Shown here one piece after another: positions 1 through 7,762 of a stretch of DNA of 36,169 bases. The DNA comes from Oscillospiraceae bacterium (GTDB lineage: Bacteria; Bacillota; Clostridia; Oscillospirales; Ruminococcaceae). Position numbers and translations under genes: made by a program. The notes beneath the pieces were generated by a model that ran no database searches, had not been told where the DNA came from, and was given only the letters and a program-made list of their open reading frames with translations. The DNA lies in contig JAISIJ010000166.1 of NCBI GenBank assembly GCA_031262245.1, forward strand, positions 1-36,169, in the 5' to 3' direction. Every line of letters begins with the position of its first letter. Position 1 is the stretch's first letter.

Positions 1-3
1 CAT
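1..3 (-). CDS. rplO: Start codon of next spc-operon gene, probably ribosomal protein L15 (partial)
   Basis: Only the ATG (complement of 1-3) is inside the window. It follows an AAGGAG site (complement of about 15-20) at a normal distance, so a minus-strand gene begins here and runs off the edge. L15 is inferred only from the usual order rpsE-rpmD-rplO; no L15 residue can be read. Confidence 0.5.
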
Positions 4-65
4 TTTTTGAAATTCTCCTTTGCTATACGCAACCTAAACGGTTACTCGCTGATTATTAGTTGGTT

Positions 66-242
66 TTACTTAACTATTTCCACCAAATAATCTATTTCTC
101 TGATTTTGCCTTGTGTTGCCGCATTATCGGGTTGAGTAACAGTTTTACCTATTTTAGTCAAACCTAAAGATACAGCAGTAGCAATATGGGATTTTTTACG
201 ACCCGAAATGCTTTTTACAAGTTTAATTTTTATATCTGCCAT
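66..242 (-). CDS. rpmD: 50S ribosomal protein L30
   Basis: A 58-residue protein that starts MADIKIKLVKSISGRK and ends YLVEIVK. Its length, the KLVKS opening and the KTV..PDN..IRG-like middle fit bacterial L30, a small protein on the outside of the 50S subunit. An AAAGGAG site lies 6 bases before the ATG. The gene is 33 bases after rpsE and 62 bases before the start codon at position 3, as expected in the spc operon. Confidence 0.93.
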   Translation of the reverse strand: MADIKIKLVKSISGRKKSHIATAVSLGLTKIGKTVTQPDNAATQGKIREIDYLVEIVK

Positions 243-275
243 TTTTTACTCCTTTATATACTCAACGGAGTTATA

Positions 276-770
276 TTAACCCAGTATTTCTTTAACGGTT
301 TTGCCTCTTTTTTCTGCAGCCTCTTTTGCAGAGATACAGGTTGAAAGACCGTTGAAAGTTGCTCTTACAACGTTACAGGGATTATTTGAACGCAAAGATT
401 TTGTTCTGATATCTTTAATACCCGCAACTTCAAGTACCGCACGAACAGGACCGCCGGCGATAACACCTGTACCGGGAGCGGCGGGCTTTAAAAGCACTCT
501 GCCTGCACCGTAAATACCGATGTTCTCGTGAGGAATAGTTGTACCTCTCAAAGGCACTTTAATGAGATTTTTCTTGGCATCGTCAATGCCTTTACGGATA
601 GCGTCCGGAACCTCACCCGATTTACCTAAACCGAAACCGATAGTTCCTTTGCCGTCACCCACAACAACCAATGCAGAAAATTTCATAATGCGTCCGCCCT
701 TAACGGTTTTTGAAACACGTCTTATGGACACAACTTTTTCAACAAATTCGGAATTGTTTTCTCTTGCCAA
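276..770 (-). CDS. rpsE: 30S ribosomal protein S5, TTG start
   Basis: S5 helps shape the decoding centre and contributes to translational accuracy and mRNA unwinding. The 164-residue protein has the N-terminal RNA-binding domain ([20 protein letters not shown], then [13 protein letters not shown]) and the C-terminal domain with [15 protein letters not shown]. An upstream in-frame ATG at 839 would add 23 residues but has no Shine-Dalgarno. The TTG at 768-770 follows AAGGAG by 6 bases and gives the normal [12 protein letters not shown] start, so I chose it. The gene is separated from rplR by 395 bases that carry the 46-bp repeats, an unusual gap for this operon. Confidence 0.95.
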   Translation of the reverse strand: MARENNSEFVEKVVSIRRVSKTVKGGRIMKFSALVVVGDGKGTIGFGLGKSGEVPDAIRKGIDDAKKNLIKVPLRGTTIPHENIGIYGAGRVLLKPAAPGTGVIAGGPVRAVLEVAGIKDIRTKSLRSNNPCNVVRATFNGLSTCISAKEAAEKRGKTVKEILG

Positions 771-881
771 AATACGCTCCTTCTTATTTGCTGTTAAGTG
801 CGGTTTACTGATAACAAAATTATCAACCCGCACTTTCACAAATATTTTTTAATTTTTTATTCGCAATTTTTAGGTCTATCG

Positions 882-1130
882 AAAATAAATCAAACTAAAC
901 ACAACAACAATAATTGCCCGTGTAGTCAAAATAAATCATTCTAAACACAACCGCAATAATAGTCAGTGCAGTCAAAATAAATCATTCTAAACACAACTAC
1001 AATAATCGCCCGTGTAGTTAAAATAAATCATTCTAAACACAACTACAATAATTGCCCATGTAGTCAAAATAAATCTTTCTAAACACAACCACAATAATCG
1101 CCCGTGTAGTTAAAATAAATCAATCCTAAA
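882..1130. repeat. 46-bp tandem repeat, about 5.4 copies, between rplR and rpsE
   Basis: Units start at 882, 928, 974, 1020, 1066 and 1112 (last one partial), so the period is exactly 46. Each begins AAAATAAATC and contains, in plus sense, AACTACA, 11 bases, TGTAGTT. In the rpsE mRNA sense this is a 6-7 bp hairpin. Copy 2 changes an A-T pair to G-C on both arms. Another change in copies 2 and 5 is a G-U wobble in the mRNA sense. Copy 1 has one mismatch. The rest of the 771-1165 gap (771-881 and 1131-1165) is AT-rich, and I see no gene in it. Confidence 0.93.
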
Positions 1131-1165
1131 AATATGCCGCGAAATACAAGCGGATGTTATCCGCA

Positions 1166-1525
1166 TTAGAACTTCAACCCTGCTTCACGAGCTGCATCAG
1201 CTAATGCTTGAACACGTCCGTGATAGAGATAACCTCCACGGTCGAATACAACTTCGGTAATGCCTTTTTCAACTGCAAGTTTACCGACAGCCGCACCTAC
1301 TGATTTAGCACCGTCAATATTACCGCCGTTTTCGGTTACACCTTTTTGTAAACTGTTAGCAGACACTAAAGTAACACCGTTTATATCGTCGATAATTTGT
1401 GCGTATATGTGTTTTGAAGAGCGAAAAACATTAAGACGTGGACGTTCGGGAGTGCCTGAAACTTTGGAACGAACACGCAAATGTCTTTTAAGCCTTGCTT
1501 TGTTACTGTCAAATTGTTTAACCAT
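1166..1525 (-). CDS. rplR: 50S ribosomal protein L18
   Basis: L18 binds 5S rRNA together with L5 and L25 in the central protuberance. The 119-residue protein has the basic N-terminal tail ([14 protein letters not shown]), [20 protein letters not shown] and the C-terminal [26 protein letters not shown], all typical of L18. AGGAGGTG lies 9 bases before the ATG and 15 bases separate it from rplF. The long repeat-bearing spacer follows on its 3' side. Confidence 0.97.
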   Translation of the reverse strand: MVKQFDSNKARLKRHLRVRSKVSGTPERPRLNVFRSSKHIYAQIIDDINGVTLVSANSLQKGVTENGGNIDGAKSVGAAVGKLAVEKGITEVVFDRGGYLYHGRVQALADAAREAGLKF

Positions 1526-1540
1526 TGTTTAGAACACCTC

Positions 1541-2092
1541 CTATTTCTTACCTTTACCTGTTTTACCCTCTTTACGGATAATATATTCACCGTGATAGCG
1601 TACACCTTTGCCTTTATAAGGTTCGGGAGGACGTTTGCCTCTGATTTCAGCAGAGAATTGACCCACTTTTTGCTTATCAATACCTGAAACTATGATAATA
1701 CGACCTTCTTTATCAGTTACAGCAGTTGTAATATCTTCGGTATCTTCAACGATAACTTCGTGAGAATAACCTAATTTCATAATAAGCTGTTTGCCTTTTT
1801 TCTCGCAACGATAACCAACACCCTCAACATCCAATTGTTTGGTATAACCGTTGGTAACACCCTCAACCATATTAGCTAAGAGAGTACGGGTTAAACCGTG
1901 GAGTGAGCGATTGATATTCTCATCATTTGGACGTGTTAAAGTTACAACACCGTCTGCAAAATTCAGAGTAATATTTTTATGAAGTTGTCTTGTTAATGTT
2001 CCTTTGGGACCTTTAACGGTAACAAAATTGTCAACGTTGGTATATTCAACACCCGCAGGAATTACAACAGGTTTTTTGCCTATTCGTGACAT
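1541..2092 (-). CDS. rplF: 50S ribosomal protein L6
   Basis: L6 sits near the sarcin-ricin loop and the factor-binding site of the 50S subunit. The 183-residue protein opens [15 protein letters not shown] and ends with the L6 signature [22 protein letters not shown], giving the usual two-domain L6 length. An AAGGAG site is 6 bases before the ATG. It lies 72 bases after rpsH; that spacer is AT-rich without an evident gene. Confidence 0.97.
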   Translation of the reverse strand: MSRIGKKPVVIPAGVEYTNVDNFVTVKGPKGTLTRQLHKNITLNFADGVVTLTRPNDENINRSLHGLTRTLLANMVEGVTNGYTKQLDVEGVGYRCEKKGKQLIMKLGYSHEVIVEDTEDITTAVTDKEGRIIIVSGIDKQKVGQFSAEIRGKRPPEPYKGKGVRYHGEYIIRKEGKTGKGKK

Positions 2093-2164
2093 TTTTTTCT
2101 CCTTTTGGAATTCTGATTAATGAAAATTAACCATACTACCTTTTTTAAGATAATTGAAAAACAA

Positions 2165-2563
2165 TTACCAAATAAATGCTAAAACTTCGCCGCCCACGTT
2201 TAATTCACGAGCTTTTTTGTCTGTCATAATACCTTTTGAAGTGGAGATTATAGCAGTTCCCAAACCTTTACGCACTTTGGGCATTTCAGCACAGCCGGAA
2301 TACATACGCAAACCGGGTTTGCTGACACGACGAAGACCTGTAATTACAGGTGTTTTGTTATCGGTATATTTAAGTGTAATTCTGATTATACCCTGTTGAC
2401 TGTCTTCTAAAACTTGAAAAGATTTAACATAACCCTCATCTACAAGGATTTGAGTTATAGATTTCTTAAGGTTAGATGCAGGAACGTCAACAGTAGCTTT
2501 TTTTGCAGAATTTGCATTACGGATTCTTGTAAGCAAGTCTGCAATTGTATCTGTAATTTGCAT
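2165..2563 (-). CDS. rpsH: 30S ribosomal protein S8
   Basis: S8 binds the central domain of 16S rRNA and in E. coli represses the spc operon by binding its mRNA. The 132-residue protein starts [18 protein letters not shown] and carries the C-terminal [11 protein letters not shown] and [19 protein letters not shown] segments of S8. AGGAGG precedes the ATG. The 137-base spacer on its 5' side contains the G-rich stretch described separately. Confidence 0.97.
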   Translation of the reverse strand: MQITDTIADLLTRIRNANSAKKATVDVPASNLKKSITQILVDEGYVKSFQVLEDSQQGIIRITLKYTDNKTPVITGLRRVSKPGLRMYSGCAEMPKVRKGLGTAIISTSKGIMTDKKARELNVGGEVLAFIW

Positions 2564-2700
2564 TTTTTCTCTTCCTCCTAACTATGGGAGAATTATTTTA
2601 ATTTAATTAATATATAGTGTTCGATAGGGAGTTATGCAGTAATAAAGGAACAGCGAGATATATTCACCTCATCGCACCCACCTGCACCCCCGCACCCTCT
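2564..2700. other. rpsN-rpsH spacer with G-rich triplicated motif
   Basis: This is the 137-base spacer before rpsH. On the mRNA strand it opens directly after the rpsN stop with three GGGTGC copies (plus-strand GCACCC at 2674-2679, 2684-2689 and 2692-2697), so the G runs are close enough to consider a two-layer quadruplex. The remaining part is AT-rich and ends in the rpsH ribosome site. No gene is seen. Confidence 0.5.
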
Positions 2701-2886
2701 CTACCAACTTGCTTTACGAACACCGGGGATTTGACCGTCGTGAGCTAACTCTCTGAAACAGATACGGCAAACGCCGAATTTACGCAGATAAGCGTGAGGG
2801 CGACCGCAGATTTTACATCTGTTATATTTTCTTGTTGAAAATTTCGGGGTAGCCTGTTGTTTGTTAATCATCGCTTTTTTTGCCAT
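2701..2886 (-). CDS. rpsN: 30S ribosomal protein S14, zinc-binding type
   Basis: S14 lies in the head of the 30S subunit next to S3 and S10. At 61 residues this is the short Gram-positive form. It has the zinc knuckle C24-x2-C27 and C40-x2-C43 and the ending [11 protein letters not shown]. An AGGTG site overlaps the rplE stop region and is 5 bases from the ATG, so rpsN is tightly coupled to rplE. Zinc-type S14 is replaced under zinc limitation in some Firmicutes; no second copy is visible in this window. Confidence 0.97.
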   Translation of the reverse strand: MAKKAMINKQQATPKFSTRKYNRCKICGRPHAYLRKFGVCRICFRELAHDGQIPGVRKASW

Positions 2887-2894
2887 AATTTCAC

Positions 2895-3434
2895 CTACTT
2901 TTCAAAGGGAGCACCGAGAAGTGAAAGCAATTCTTTAGCTTCCTCATCGGTTTTCGCCGTTGTAACAAAGTTTATATCCATACCGCGGACTTTATCAATT
3001 TTATCATATTCAATTTCGGGGAATATGAGTTGCTCTTTAATGCCTGTGGAATAGTTGCCTTTACCATCGAATGAGTTAGCATTAATACCACGGAAGTCAC
3101 GAACACGAGGGAAGTTAATGTTAAAGAGTTTATCAACAAACTCGTACATTTTCTCACCTCTGAGAGTAACTTTAACACCGATAGGCATACCTTGACGCAA
3201 TTTGAAGTTAGCAACGGATTTTTTAGCTTTACAAACTATAGGTCTTTGACCTGTAATTGTAGATAAATCCGTAATAATAGCGTCAATAACCTTGGTATTT
3301 TCTTTCGCTTCGCCTGCACCGACATTTATAACAACTTTATCAAGTTTTGGTATTTGCATATTACTTTTGTAACCGAACTTTTTAAAGAGTGCAGGAGCAA
3401 CGGTAGATTTATAGAATTCTTTTAAACGTGCCAT
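2895..3434 (-). CDS. rplE: 50S ribosomal protein L5
   Basis: L5 binds 5S rRNA and contacts the P-site tRNA in the central protuberance. The 179-residue protein has [19 protein letters not shown] at the start, [36 protein letters not shown] and the C-terminal [22 protein letters not shown], all standard L5 blocks. GAGGAG precedes the ATG by 6 bases. A 174-base spacer separates it from rplX. Confidence 0.97.
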   Translation of the reverse strand: MARLKEFYKSTVAPALFKKFGYKSNMQIPKLDKVVINVGAGEAKENTKVIDAIITDLSTITGQRPIVCKAKKSVANFKLRQGMPIGVKVTLRGEKMYEFVDKLFNINFPRVRDFRGINANSFDGKGNYSTGIKEQLIFPEIEYDKIDKVRGMDINFVTTAKTDEEAKELLSLLGAPFEK

Positions 3435-3608
3435 TATTTTCTCCTCTCCGAGAATTGTGTGTGCATTTAACAGGGAATAGTGAGATAAGAGTAAGGTGTT
3501 TTTCAGAGAAAATTTTACTGAAATTTCTCACTGAACCTCTCTTCTCTATTTCTCCAATCCGCCCCCCTTACACAGCACCCTCGAATTGCTTTCGCTTGAA
3601 TTTTTTTA
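3435..3608. other. rplX-rplE spacer, 174 bases, partly self-complementary
   Basis: No gene is seen. Near the middle, plus-strand GAGAAAATTT and GAAATTTCTC (about 3505-3532) can fold with a bulge. Flanking purine-rich and pyrimidine-rich stretches (AATAGTGAGATAAGAG and CTCTTCTCTATT) could extend the stem. A TTAACAG..GTGTGTG stretch near 3450-3470 is only a weak match to the 26-bp motif found before rpsC and rpsJ. Confidence 0.35.
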
Positions 3609-3959
3609 TCAGAACGTTTTGCTGCATTTTTTGCAGGTACGCACTTTGATTGTTTTGTCGCCGTCTTGGGTAAATGTGTGAGCAATACGAGTGGGTTTAC
3701 CGCAATGAGGGCATACAACTTGAACTTTACAAGCATAGATAGGGCTTTCAACCGTAACAATACTGCCTGATTGACCGGCACGACCGGGTTTAAGGTGTTT
3801 TGTTACAAGATTAAAACCTTCAACGATAACTTTACCTTCTTTAGGGCTGACTTCGAGTACTTTACCTTCACGTCTTTTACCTGTGGGGGTATATTTATAC
3901 TCTTGTTTGCCTGTGAGAAGTACAACGGTATCGTCTTTTCTGACATTAAGTTTAGGCAT
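3609..3959 (-). CDS. rplX: 50S ribosomal protein L24 with C-terminal Cys4 ribbon
   Basis: L24 is an assembly initiator of the 50S subunit that binds the 5' part of 23S rRNA. I start at the ATG at 3957-3959, which follows AGGAGG by 9 bases and gives MPKLNVRKDDTVVLLTGK. An upstream in-frame ATG at 3992 lies inside rplN and has no ribosome site. The 116-residue protein has a KOW-type N-terminal part and four cysteines in the C-terminal half (C83-x2-C86 and C109-x2-C112), which could bind zinc. The gap to rplN is 13 bases. Confidence 0.96.
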   Translation of the reverse strand: MPKLNVRKDDTVVLLTGKQEYKYTPTGKRREGKVLEVSPKEGKVIVEGFNLVTKHLKPGRAGQSGSIVTVESPIYACKVQVVCPHCGKPTRIAHTFTQDGDKTIKVRTCKKCSKTF

Positions 3960-3972
3960 TATTTTAATCCTC

Positions 3973-4341
3973 CTAAAGAACTTCGGGAGCAAGGCTGAGA
4001 ATTTTAGTGAATTGTTTTTCTCTTAATTCTCTTGCAACAGGCCCAAAGATACGAGTACCTCTCGGGTTTTTATCTTCTTTAACGATAACAGCGGCATTGT
4101 CGTCAAAACGGATATAAGTTCCGTCTTCACGTCTTAAAGCAGCGGCTGTACGCACAACAACGCATTTAACAACGTCGCCTTTTTTAACAGTACCACCGGG
4201 AGTAGCTTTTTTTACGGAAGCTACAATGATGTCACCGACACTTGCATAACGTTTTCTTGTACCGCCTAAAACTCTGATACACATAAGCTCTTTAGCACCT
4301 GTATTATCAGCAGATTTCAGGTAGGTTTGCATCTGTACCAA
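3973..4341 (-). CDS. rplN: 50S ribosomal protein L14, TTG start
   Basis: L14 forms intersubunit bridges with 16S rRNA. The 122-residue protein reads [27 protein letters not shown] and ends with [23 protein letters not shown], a near-textbook L14. The first codon is TTG (4339-4341), 9 bases after AGGAG. The next in-frame ATG, three codons later, would be 18 bases from that site and would shorten the conserved N-terminus. TTG initiation is therefore preferred. Confidence 0.96.
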   Translation of the reverse strand: MVQMQTYLKSADNTGAKELMCIRVLGGTRKRYASVGDIIVASVKKATPGGTVKKGDVVKCVVVRTAAALRREDGTYIRFDDNAAVIVKEDKNPRGTRIFGPVARELREKQFTKILSLAPEVL

Positions 4342-4378
4342 TGTTGTTCTCTCCTTTCGAGAGTAATAAAATAGTATT

Positions 4379-4645
4379 CTATTTAGCTTTTTCGATTATT
4401 GAAATAACACGCCAACGTTTATCCTTTGAAATAGGACGAGTTTCCATAACTTCAACGGTATCGCCGATATGACATTCATTATTTTCGTCGTGAGCTTTAA
4501 ATTTCTTAGTTTGCTTAACGATTTTCTTATATAAAGGGTGTTGTACATTATCAACAATAGCAATTACGACAGTTTTGTCCATTTTATTACTGACAACTTT
4601 ACCCACACGGGTTTTGCGTAAATTTCTTTGAACACTCTCAGCCAT
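4379..4645 (-). CDS. rpsQ: 30S ribosomal protein S17
   Basis: S17 binds the 5' domain of 16S rRNA. The 88-residue protein has the OB-fold blocks [58 protein letters not shown], which match S17. A GGAGGGG site lies some 13 bases upstream of the ATG, slightly long. It follows rpmC after 63 bases and precedes rplN by 37. Confidence 0.97.
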   Translation of the reverse strand: MAESVQRNLRKTRVGKVVSNKMDKTVVIAIVDNVQHPLYKKIVKQTKKFKAHDENNECHIGDTVEVMETRPISKDKRWRVISIIEKAK

Positions 4646-4708
4646 TTTTTTATAATCCCCTCCAATCTTTTGGGAGTAAATTCAACCTTACGGTATTCTT
4701 TCAAACAA

Positions 4709-4921
4709 TTACTCTGCAGAAGCTGATAATTCCAGTTGTCTTTGATAAGTTTTAACTCTTGCAATTTCCTTTTTAACAGCTTTTAAGCGAGAAGTATTTT
4801 CAAGTTTATTGACAGAATGTTGAAAACGGAGGTTGAACAGAGTTTGTTTAAGTTCGAGCAATTTATCAGCAAGCTCTTCAGCAGTTAACTCTGCAATTGC
4901 TCCACGTTCGTCACGTTTCAT
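4709..4921 (-). CDS. rpmC: 50S ribosomal protein L29
   Basis: L29 sits at the polypeptide exit tunnel beside L23. The 70-residue protein is mostly two helices: LTAEELADKLLELKQTLFNLRFQ, then KLENTSRLKAVKKEIARVKT, as in all L29 proteins. The ATG shares its A with the rplP stop (TAATG), so translation is probably coupled. The C-terminal tail QRQLELSASAE is slightly longer than usual. Confidence 0.96.
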   Translation of the reverse strand: MKRDERGAIAELTAEELADKLLELKQTLFNLRFQHSVNKLENTSRLKAVKKEIARVKTYQRQLELSASAE

Positions 4922-5358
4922 TATTCTTTGTCCTCCTCTGCCTTATTCAATTTCTCTGCCTTAACAAATTTACATTTTACAGGTAATTTGTGCATAGCAA
5001 GACGCATAGCCTCTCTTGCAGCCTCTTCGGAAACGCCTGCTATTTCAAACATAACACGGCCCGGTTTAACGACTGCAACCCAGTATTCGGGAGAACCTTT
5101 ACCAGAGCCCATACGTGTTTCAGCGGGTTTTTCGGTAACGGGTTTATCGGGGAATATTTTAATCCAAACTTGACCGCCACGTTTGATATAACGTGTCATA
5201 GCAATACGGGCAGCCTCGATTTGGTTGGAAGTAATCCAAGACGGCTCGAGAGCCTGTAAACCGAATTCACCATTGGAAACGGTATTACCTCTGTAGGCTT
5301 TACCTGTCATACGACCTCTGTGAACTCTGCGGTATTTAACTCTTTTTGGAAGCAGCAT
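4921..5358 (-). CDS. rplP: 50S ribosomal protein L16
   Basis: L16 lies near the peptidyl-transferase centre and A-site tRNA. The 145-residue protein has [69 protein letters not shown] and [15 protein letters not shown]. The stop of rpsC and the ATG of this gene overlap as TAATG, and the same happens at its own 3' end with rpmC, giving a coupled rpsC-rplP-rpmC trio. Confidence 0.98.
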   Translation of the reverse strand: MLLPKRVKYRRVHRGRMTGKAYRGNTVSNGEFGLQALEPSWITSNQIEAARIAMTRYIKRGGQVWIKIFPDKPVTEKPAETRMGSGKGSPEYWVAVVKPGRVMFEIAGVSEEAAREAMRLAMHKLPVKCKFVKAEKLNKAEEDKE

Positions 5359-6311
5359 TATTCGTTACCTCCTTCTTTAACAGTTTGTTGTGCTAGAGCG
5401 GGAGTAGTATCAGCTTGAGGACGGGGACGGTTATTATATTGAGGACGAGCTTGTGCGGGTCTGTTACCGCCTTGTCCTCCTTGACCGCCGCCTTGCCCAC
5501 CTTGACCGTTTTGGTATCTTGTATTACCTTGAGAACGATTGCCGTAGCCGCCGCGACCTTGACCCCCTTGACCGCCTCTGCCGCCTTGACCACCTTGCCC
5601 ACCTTGACCTCTGCCGCCGCCTTTTCTGAATCCATTGTTAGGTCTTTGAGGTTGTTCGGGTACTCTTGCACCTTTCTCACCTTTAAGAACTTCACCTTTA
5701 TAAATCCAGATTTTAACACCGATTTTGCCGTAAGTGGTATCAGCTTCCGCAAAACCGTAGTCAATGTCGGCACGAATGGTTTGGAGCGGAATAGTACCTT
5801 CTTTATAGGTTTCGGAACGAGCGATTTCAGCACCGCCCAAACGTCCGCTTACCATAGTTTTAATACCTTTTGCTCCTGCTTTCATAGAACGGCTGATAGC
5901 TTGTTTTGTTGCACGTCTGAAAGAAACACGTTCTTCCAAGTCTTTAGCAACTTTTTCAGCAACCAATTGAGCATTGGTATCGGTATTTTTTACTTCAAGA
6001 ATGTTAAGATAAACAGTTTTCTTAGTCATTTTCTCAAGTTGAGCTTTAAGTTTATCTATAGTTTCGCCGCCTTTGCCGATAGCAATACCGGGTCTGGCAC
6101 AGTGGATATTAATTCTGACTTTTTCACCGCCGAATCTCTCGATTTCGATTTTCGGAATACCGGTGTCTTTTAATTTCTTTTTCAGAATTTCGCGTATTTT
6201 ATAATCTTCAACGAGAGTATCACCGAATTCTGCTTTGTTAGCAAACCAGCGACTGTCCCAATCGGTTATAACGCCAACGCGTAAGCCGTGTGGATTAACC
6301 TTTTGTCCCAT
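5358..6311 (-). CDS. rpsC: 30S ribosomal protein S3 with 100-residue Gly/Gln/Arg-rich C-terminal extension
   Basis: S3 lies at the mRNA entry channel in the 30S head. Residues 1-215 are a normal S3, with [15 protein letters not shown], the KH-domain loop IAIGKGGE at 77-84, [20 protein letters not shown] and the C-terminal [13 protein letters not shown]. Most bacterial S3 proteins end near residue 210-230. Here residues 216-317 continue as a low-complexity tail of [11 protein letters not shown] and NRPxA-type units, then [16 protein letters not shown]. The reading frame stays open and stops exactly at the TAATG overlap with rplP, so the tail is not a frameshift artefact. RGG-like tails often bind RNA; the role here is not known to me. 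Confidence 0.97.
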   Translation of the reverse strand: MGQKVNPHGLRVGVITDWDSRWFANKAEFGDTLVEDYKIREILKKKLKDTGIPKIEIERFGGEKVRINIHCARPGIAIGKGGETIDKLKAQLEKMTKKTVYLNILEVKNTDTNAQLVAEKVAKDLEERVSFRRATKQAISRSMKAGAKGIKTMVSGRLGGAEIARSETYKEGTIPLQTIRADIDYGFAEADTTYGKIGVKIWIYKGEVLKGEKGARVPEQPQRPNNGFRKGGGRGQGGQGGQGGRGGQGGQGRGGYGNRSQGNTRYQNGQGGQGGGQGGQGGNRPAQARPQYNNRPRPQADTTPALAQQTVKEGGNE

Positions 6312-6454
6312 TTGGTGTTTCTCCTTATTATAGCGTTGTATAGCCCTTAATAATCAGTTTTTACAAAGTGCCGTGTGTTCCATAACAGTTACAGGGGTAA
6401 TTTTTGATTTTGAGAGTTTAGAATAAACATTCCGAAATCCCCTGTTATTAAAAC
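6312..6454 (-). promoter_or_regulatory. Structured rplV-rpsC spacer with 26-bp shared motif
   Basis: This 143-base spacer upstream of rpsC holds two things. First, 6360-6385 matches 10886-10911 (the rpsJ leader) at 23 of 26 positions; in the mRNA sense the core is AACACACGGCA with flanks TTATG and TTGTAAA. Second, plus-strand ACAGGGG (6391-6397) pairs with CCCCTGT (6439-6445), enclosing a small hairpin GTTTA-GAA-TAAAC (6416-6428). No U-run follows, so it is not a simple terminator. The rpsC ribosome site AAGGAG lies near 6320. Confidence 0.5.
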
Positions 6455-6811
6455 TCAGGCAGCTTTTTCTTTTAAAACGATAGTGATATGAGAGGTTCTT
6501 TTGTTAATTCTAAATGCACGACCTTGAGCACGGGGCATAATACGTTTCATAATCATACCCGGTGTTACAAAACAAGTAGCAACATAGAGATTGTCAACAC
6601 TCATAAAGTGGTTGTTTTCTGCATTTGCCGCAGCGGATGCAACTAATTTCTTTAAAGGTTCACAAGCAGCTTTAGGTGTATATTGTAAAATAGCATAAAC
6701 TTCTTCAAGTGATTTATTTCTGATTTGGTCCAAAACAATTTGAACCTTTCTCGGAGAAATTCTCACGTTACGCAAAATTGCTTTTGCTTGAGGTTGAGTA
6801 TATTCAGCCAA
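6455..6811 (-). CDS. rplV: 50S ribosomal protein L22, TTG start
   Basis: L22 lines the exit tunnel with a long beta hairpin and is a macrolide-resistance hot spot. The 118-residue protein has ILRNVRISPRKVQIVLDQIR, ASAAANAENN and the C-terminal PRAQGRAFRINKRTSHITIVL hallmark. Its first codon is TTG (6809-6811). The ribosome site AAGGAGG is encoded by the last codons of pyrE (Lys-Glu-Glu) and lies 8 bases upstream. This makes rplV translation depend on its position just after pyrE; only 3 bases separate the two genes. Confidence 0.96.
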   Translation of the reverse strand: MAEYTQPQAKAILRNVRISPRKVQIVLDQIRNKSLEEVYAILQYTPKAACEPLKKLVASAAANAENNHFMSVDNLYVATCFVTPGMIMKRIMPRAQGRAFRINKRTSHITIVLKEKAA

Positions 6812-6814
6812 TTT

Positions 6815-7456
6815 TTATTCCTCCTTCGCTCCGTATTGATTGAGATATTCTTGGATTTTCTCTGCATATTCATTATTTGACTTTTTCAGATAATCAACAA
6901 TATCAGATGTTTTAATAATAGAATAAACAGGAATACCGTATTCTTTGCTGATTTGCTTTGTTGCGGAAATATCGGTATTAATCCCCTTTTCCATTCTGTC
7001 CACAGAAATAAACAAAGCAACAATTTCAGCATTAATATTAAGCTTTTTTAATAACTCTATTGTTTCTTTAATAGAAGTACCTGCTGTAGTAACGTCTTCG
7101 ATTATTGCGATACGGTCACCGTTTTGCGGTATATGCCCCAAAAAAGAGCCTGTATCACCGTGGTCTTTGACTTCTTTACGGTTAAAGGAAACTTTCGGGA
7201 AACTCTCCAGCATAGTAGCTGTAATGCTTGCCAAAGGAATACCTTTATAAGCCGGACCGTAGAGTACATTAAAATCTGTTTGGTTTTGTTCGATAAGCTC
7301 GGTATAATAAGAACAAAGAGTTTTTAAACTTTTGCCGTTATCATATCGTCCCGTATTTACAAAGTAAGGCGAGGAGCGACCGCTTTTCAGAGTGAAATCT
7401 CCGAAAAGCAATGCCTCACACTCAATCATAAATTTTATAAAATCATTTTTATTCAT
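6815..7456 (-). CDS. pyrE: Orotate phosphoribosyltransferase, embedded in the S10 operon
   Basis: PyrE joins orotate and PRPP to form OMP in pyrimidine synthesis. The 213-residue protein shows FGDFTLKSGRSSPYF (19-32), YGPAYKGIPLA (66-76), the FNRKEVKDHGDTG lysine loop (91-103) and the PRPP-binding IIEDVTTAGTS (118-128) with the E120-D121 pair. All catalytic segments are present, so it should be active. It starts 6 bases after rpsS and ends 3 bases before rplV, in the same direction. Its own ribosome site is poor (AAGAAG in the rpsS end), which suggests coupling and lower output than its neighbours. I know of no standard bacterial S10 operon with pyrE at this point. Confidence 0.95.
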   Translation of the reverse strand: MNKNDFIKFMIECEALLFGDFTLKSGRSSPYFVNTGRYDNGKSLKTLCSYYTELIEQNQTDFNVLYGPAYKGIPLASITATMLESFPKVSFNRKEVKDHGDTGSFLGHIPQNGDRIAIIEDVTTAGTSIKETIELLKKLNINAEIVALFISVDRMEKGINTDISATKQISKEYGIPVYSIIKTSDIVDYLKKSNNEYAEKIQEYLNQYGAKEE

Positions 7457-7462
7457 TTGCTA

Positions 7463-7747
7463 TTACTTCTTACCGTTATTACTTGCTTTGCTGCCTGCGT
7501 GACCTTTAAAGGTACGAGTAGGTGCAAATTCACCGAGTTTGTGACCTACCATATCGTCTGTAACATAAACGGGAATGTGTTTCTTTCCGTCGTGAACAGC
7601 GAAAGTATGACCTACAAAATCAGGGAATATAGTCGAAGAACGGCTCCAAGTTTTTAAAACTGTTTTTTCGCCTTTATCGTTCAAGTCGCGAACTCTTTTC
7701 AGGAGAACTTCTTGGACAAAAGGCCCTTTTTTAATACTTCTGCTCAT
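7463..7747 (-). CDS. rpsS: 30S ribosomal protein S19
   Basis: S19 lies in the 30S head and binds 16S rRNA with S13. The 94-residue protein begins [19 protein letters not shown] and contains [49 protein letters not shown], almost consensus S19. It follows rplB by 15 bases. Normally rplV comes next; here pyrE does. Confidence 0.98.
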   Translation of the reverse strand: MSRSIKKGPFVQEVLLKRVRDLNDKGEKTVLKTWSRSSTIFPDFVGHTFAVHDGKKHIPVYVTDDMVGHKLGEFAPTRTFKGHAGSKASNNGKK

Positions 7748-7762
7748 TTAGTTTTCCCCTCC

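Noticed and set aside
882-1130. CRISPR array
   Set aside because: Units are contiguous with period 46 and no unique spacers; no cas genes nearby. It is a simple tandem repeat.
5415-6173. 252-codon frame antisense to rpsC
   Set aside because: It is a by-product of the biased Gly/Gln-rich repeat and conserved S3 codons; no ribosome site or protein-like motif.
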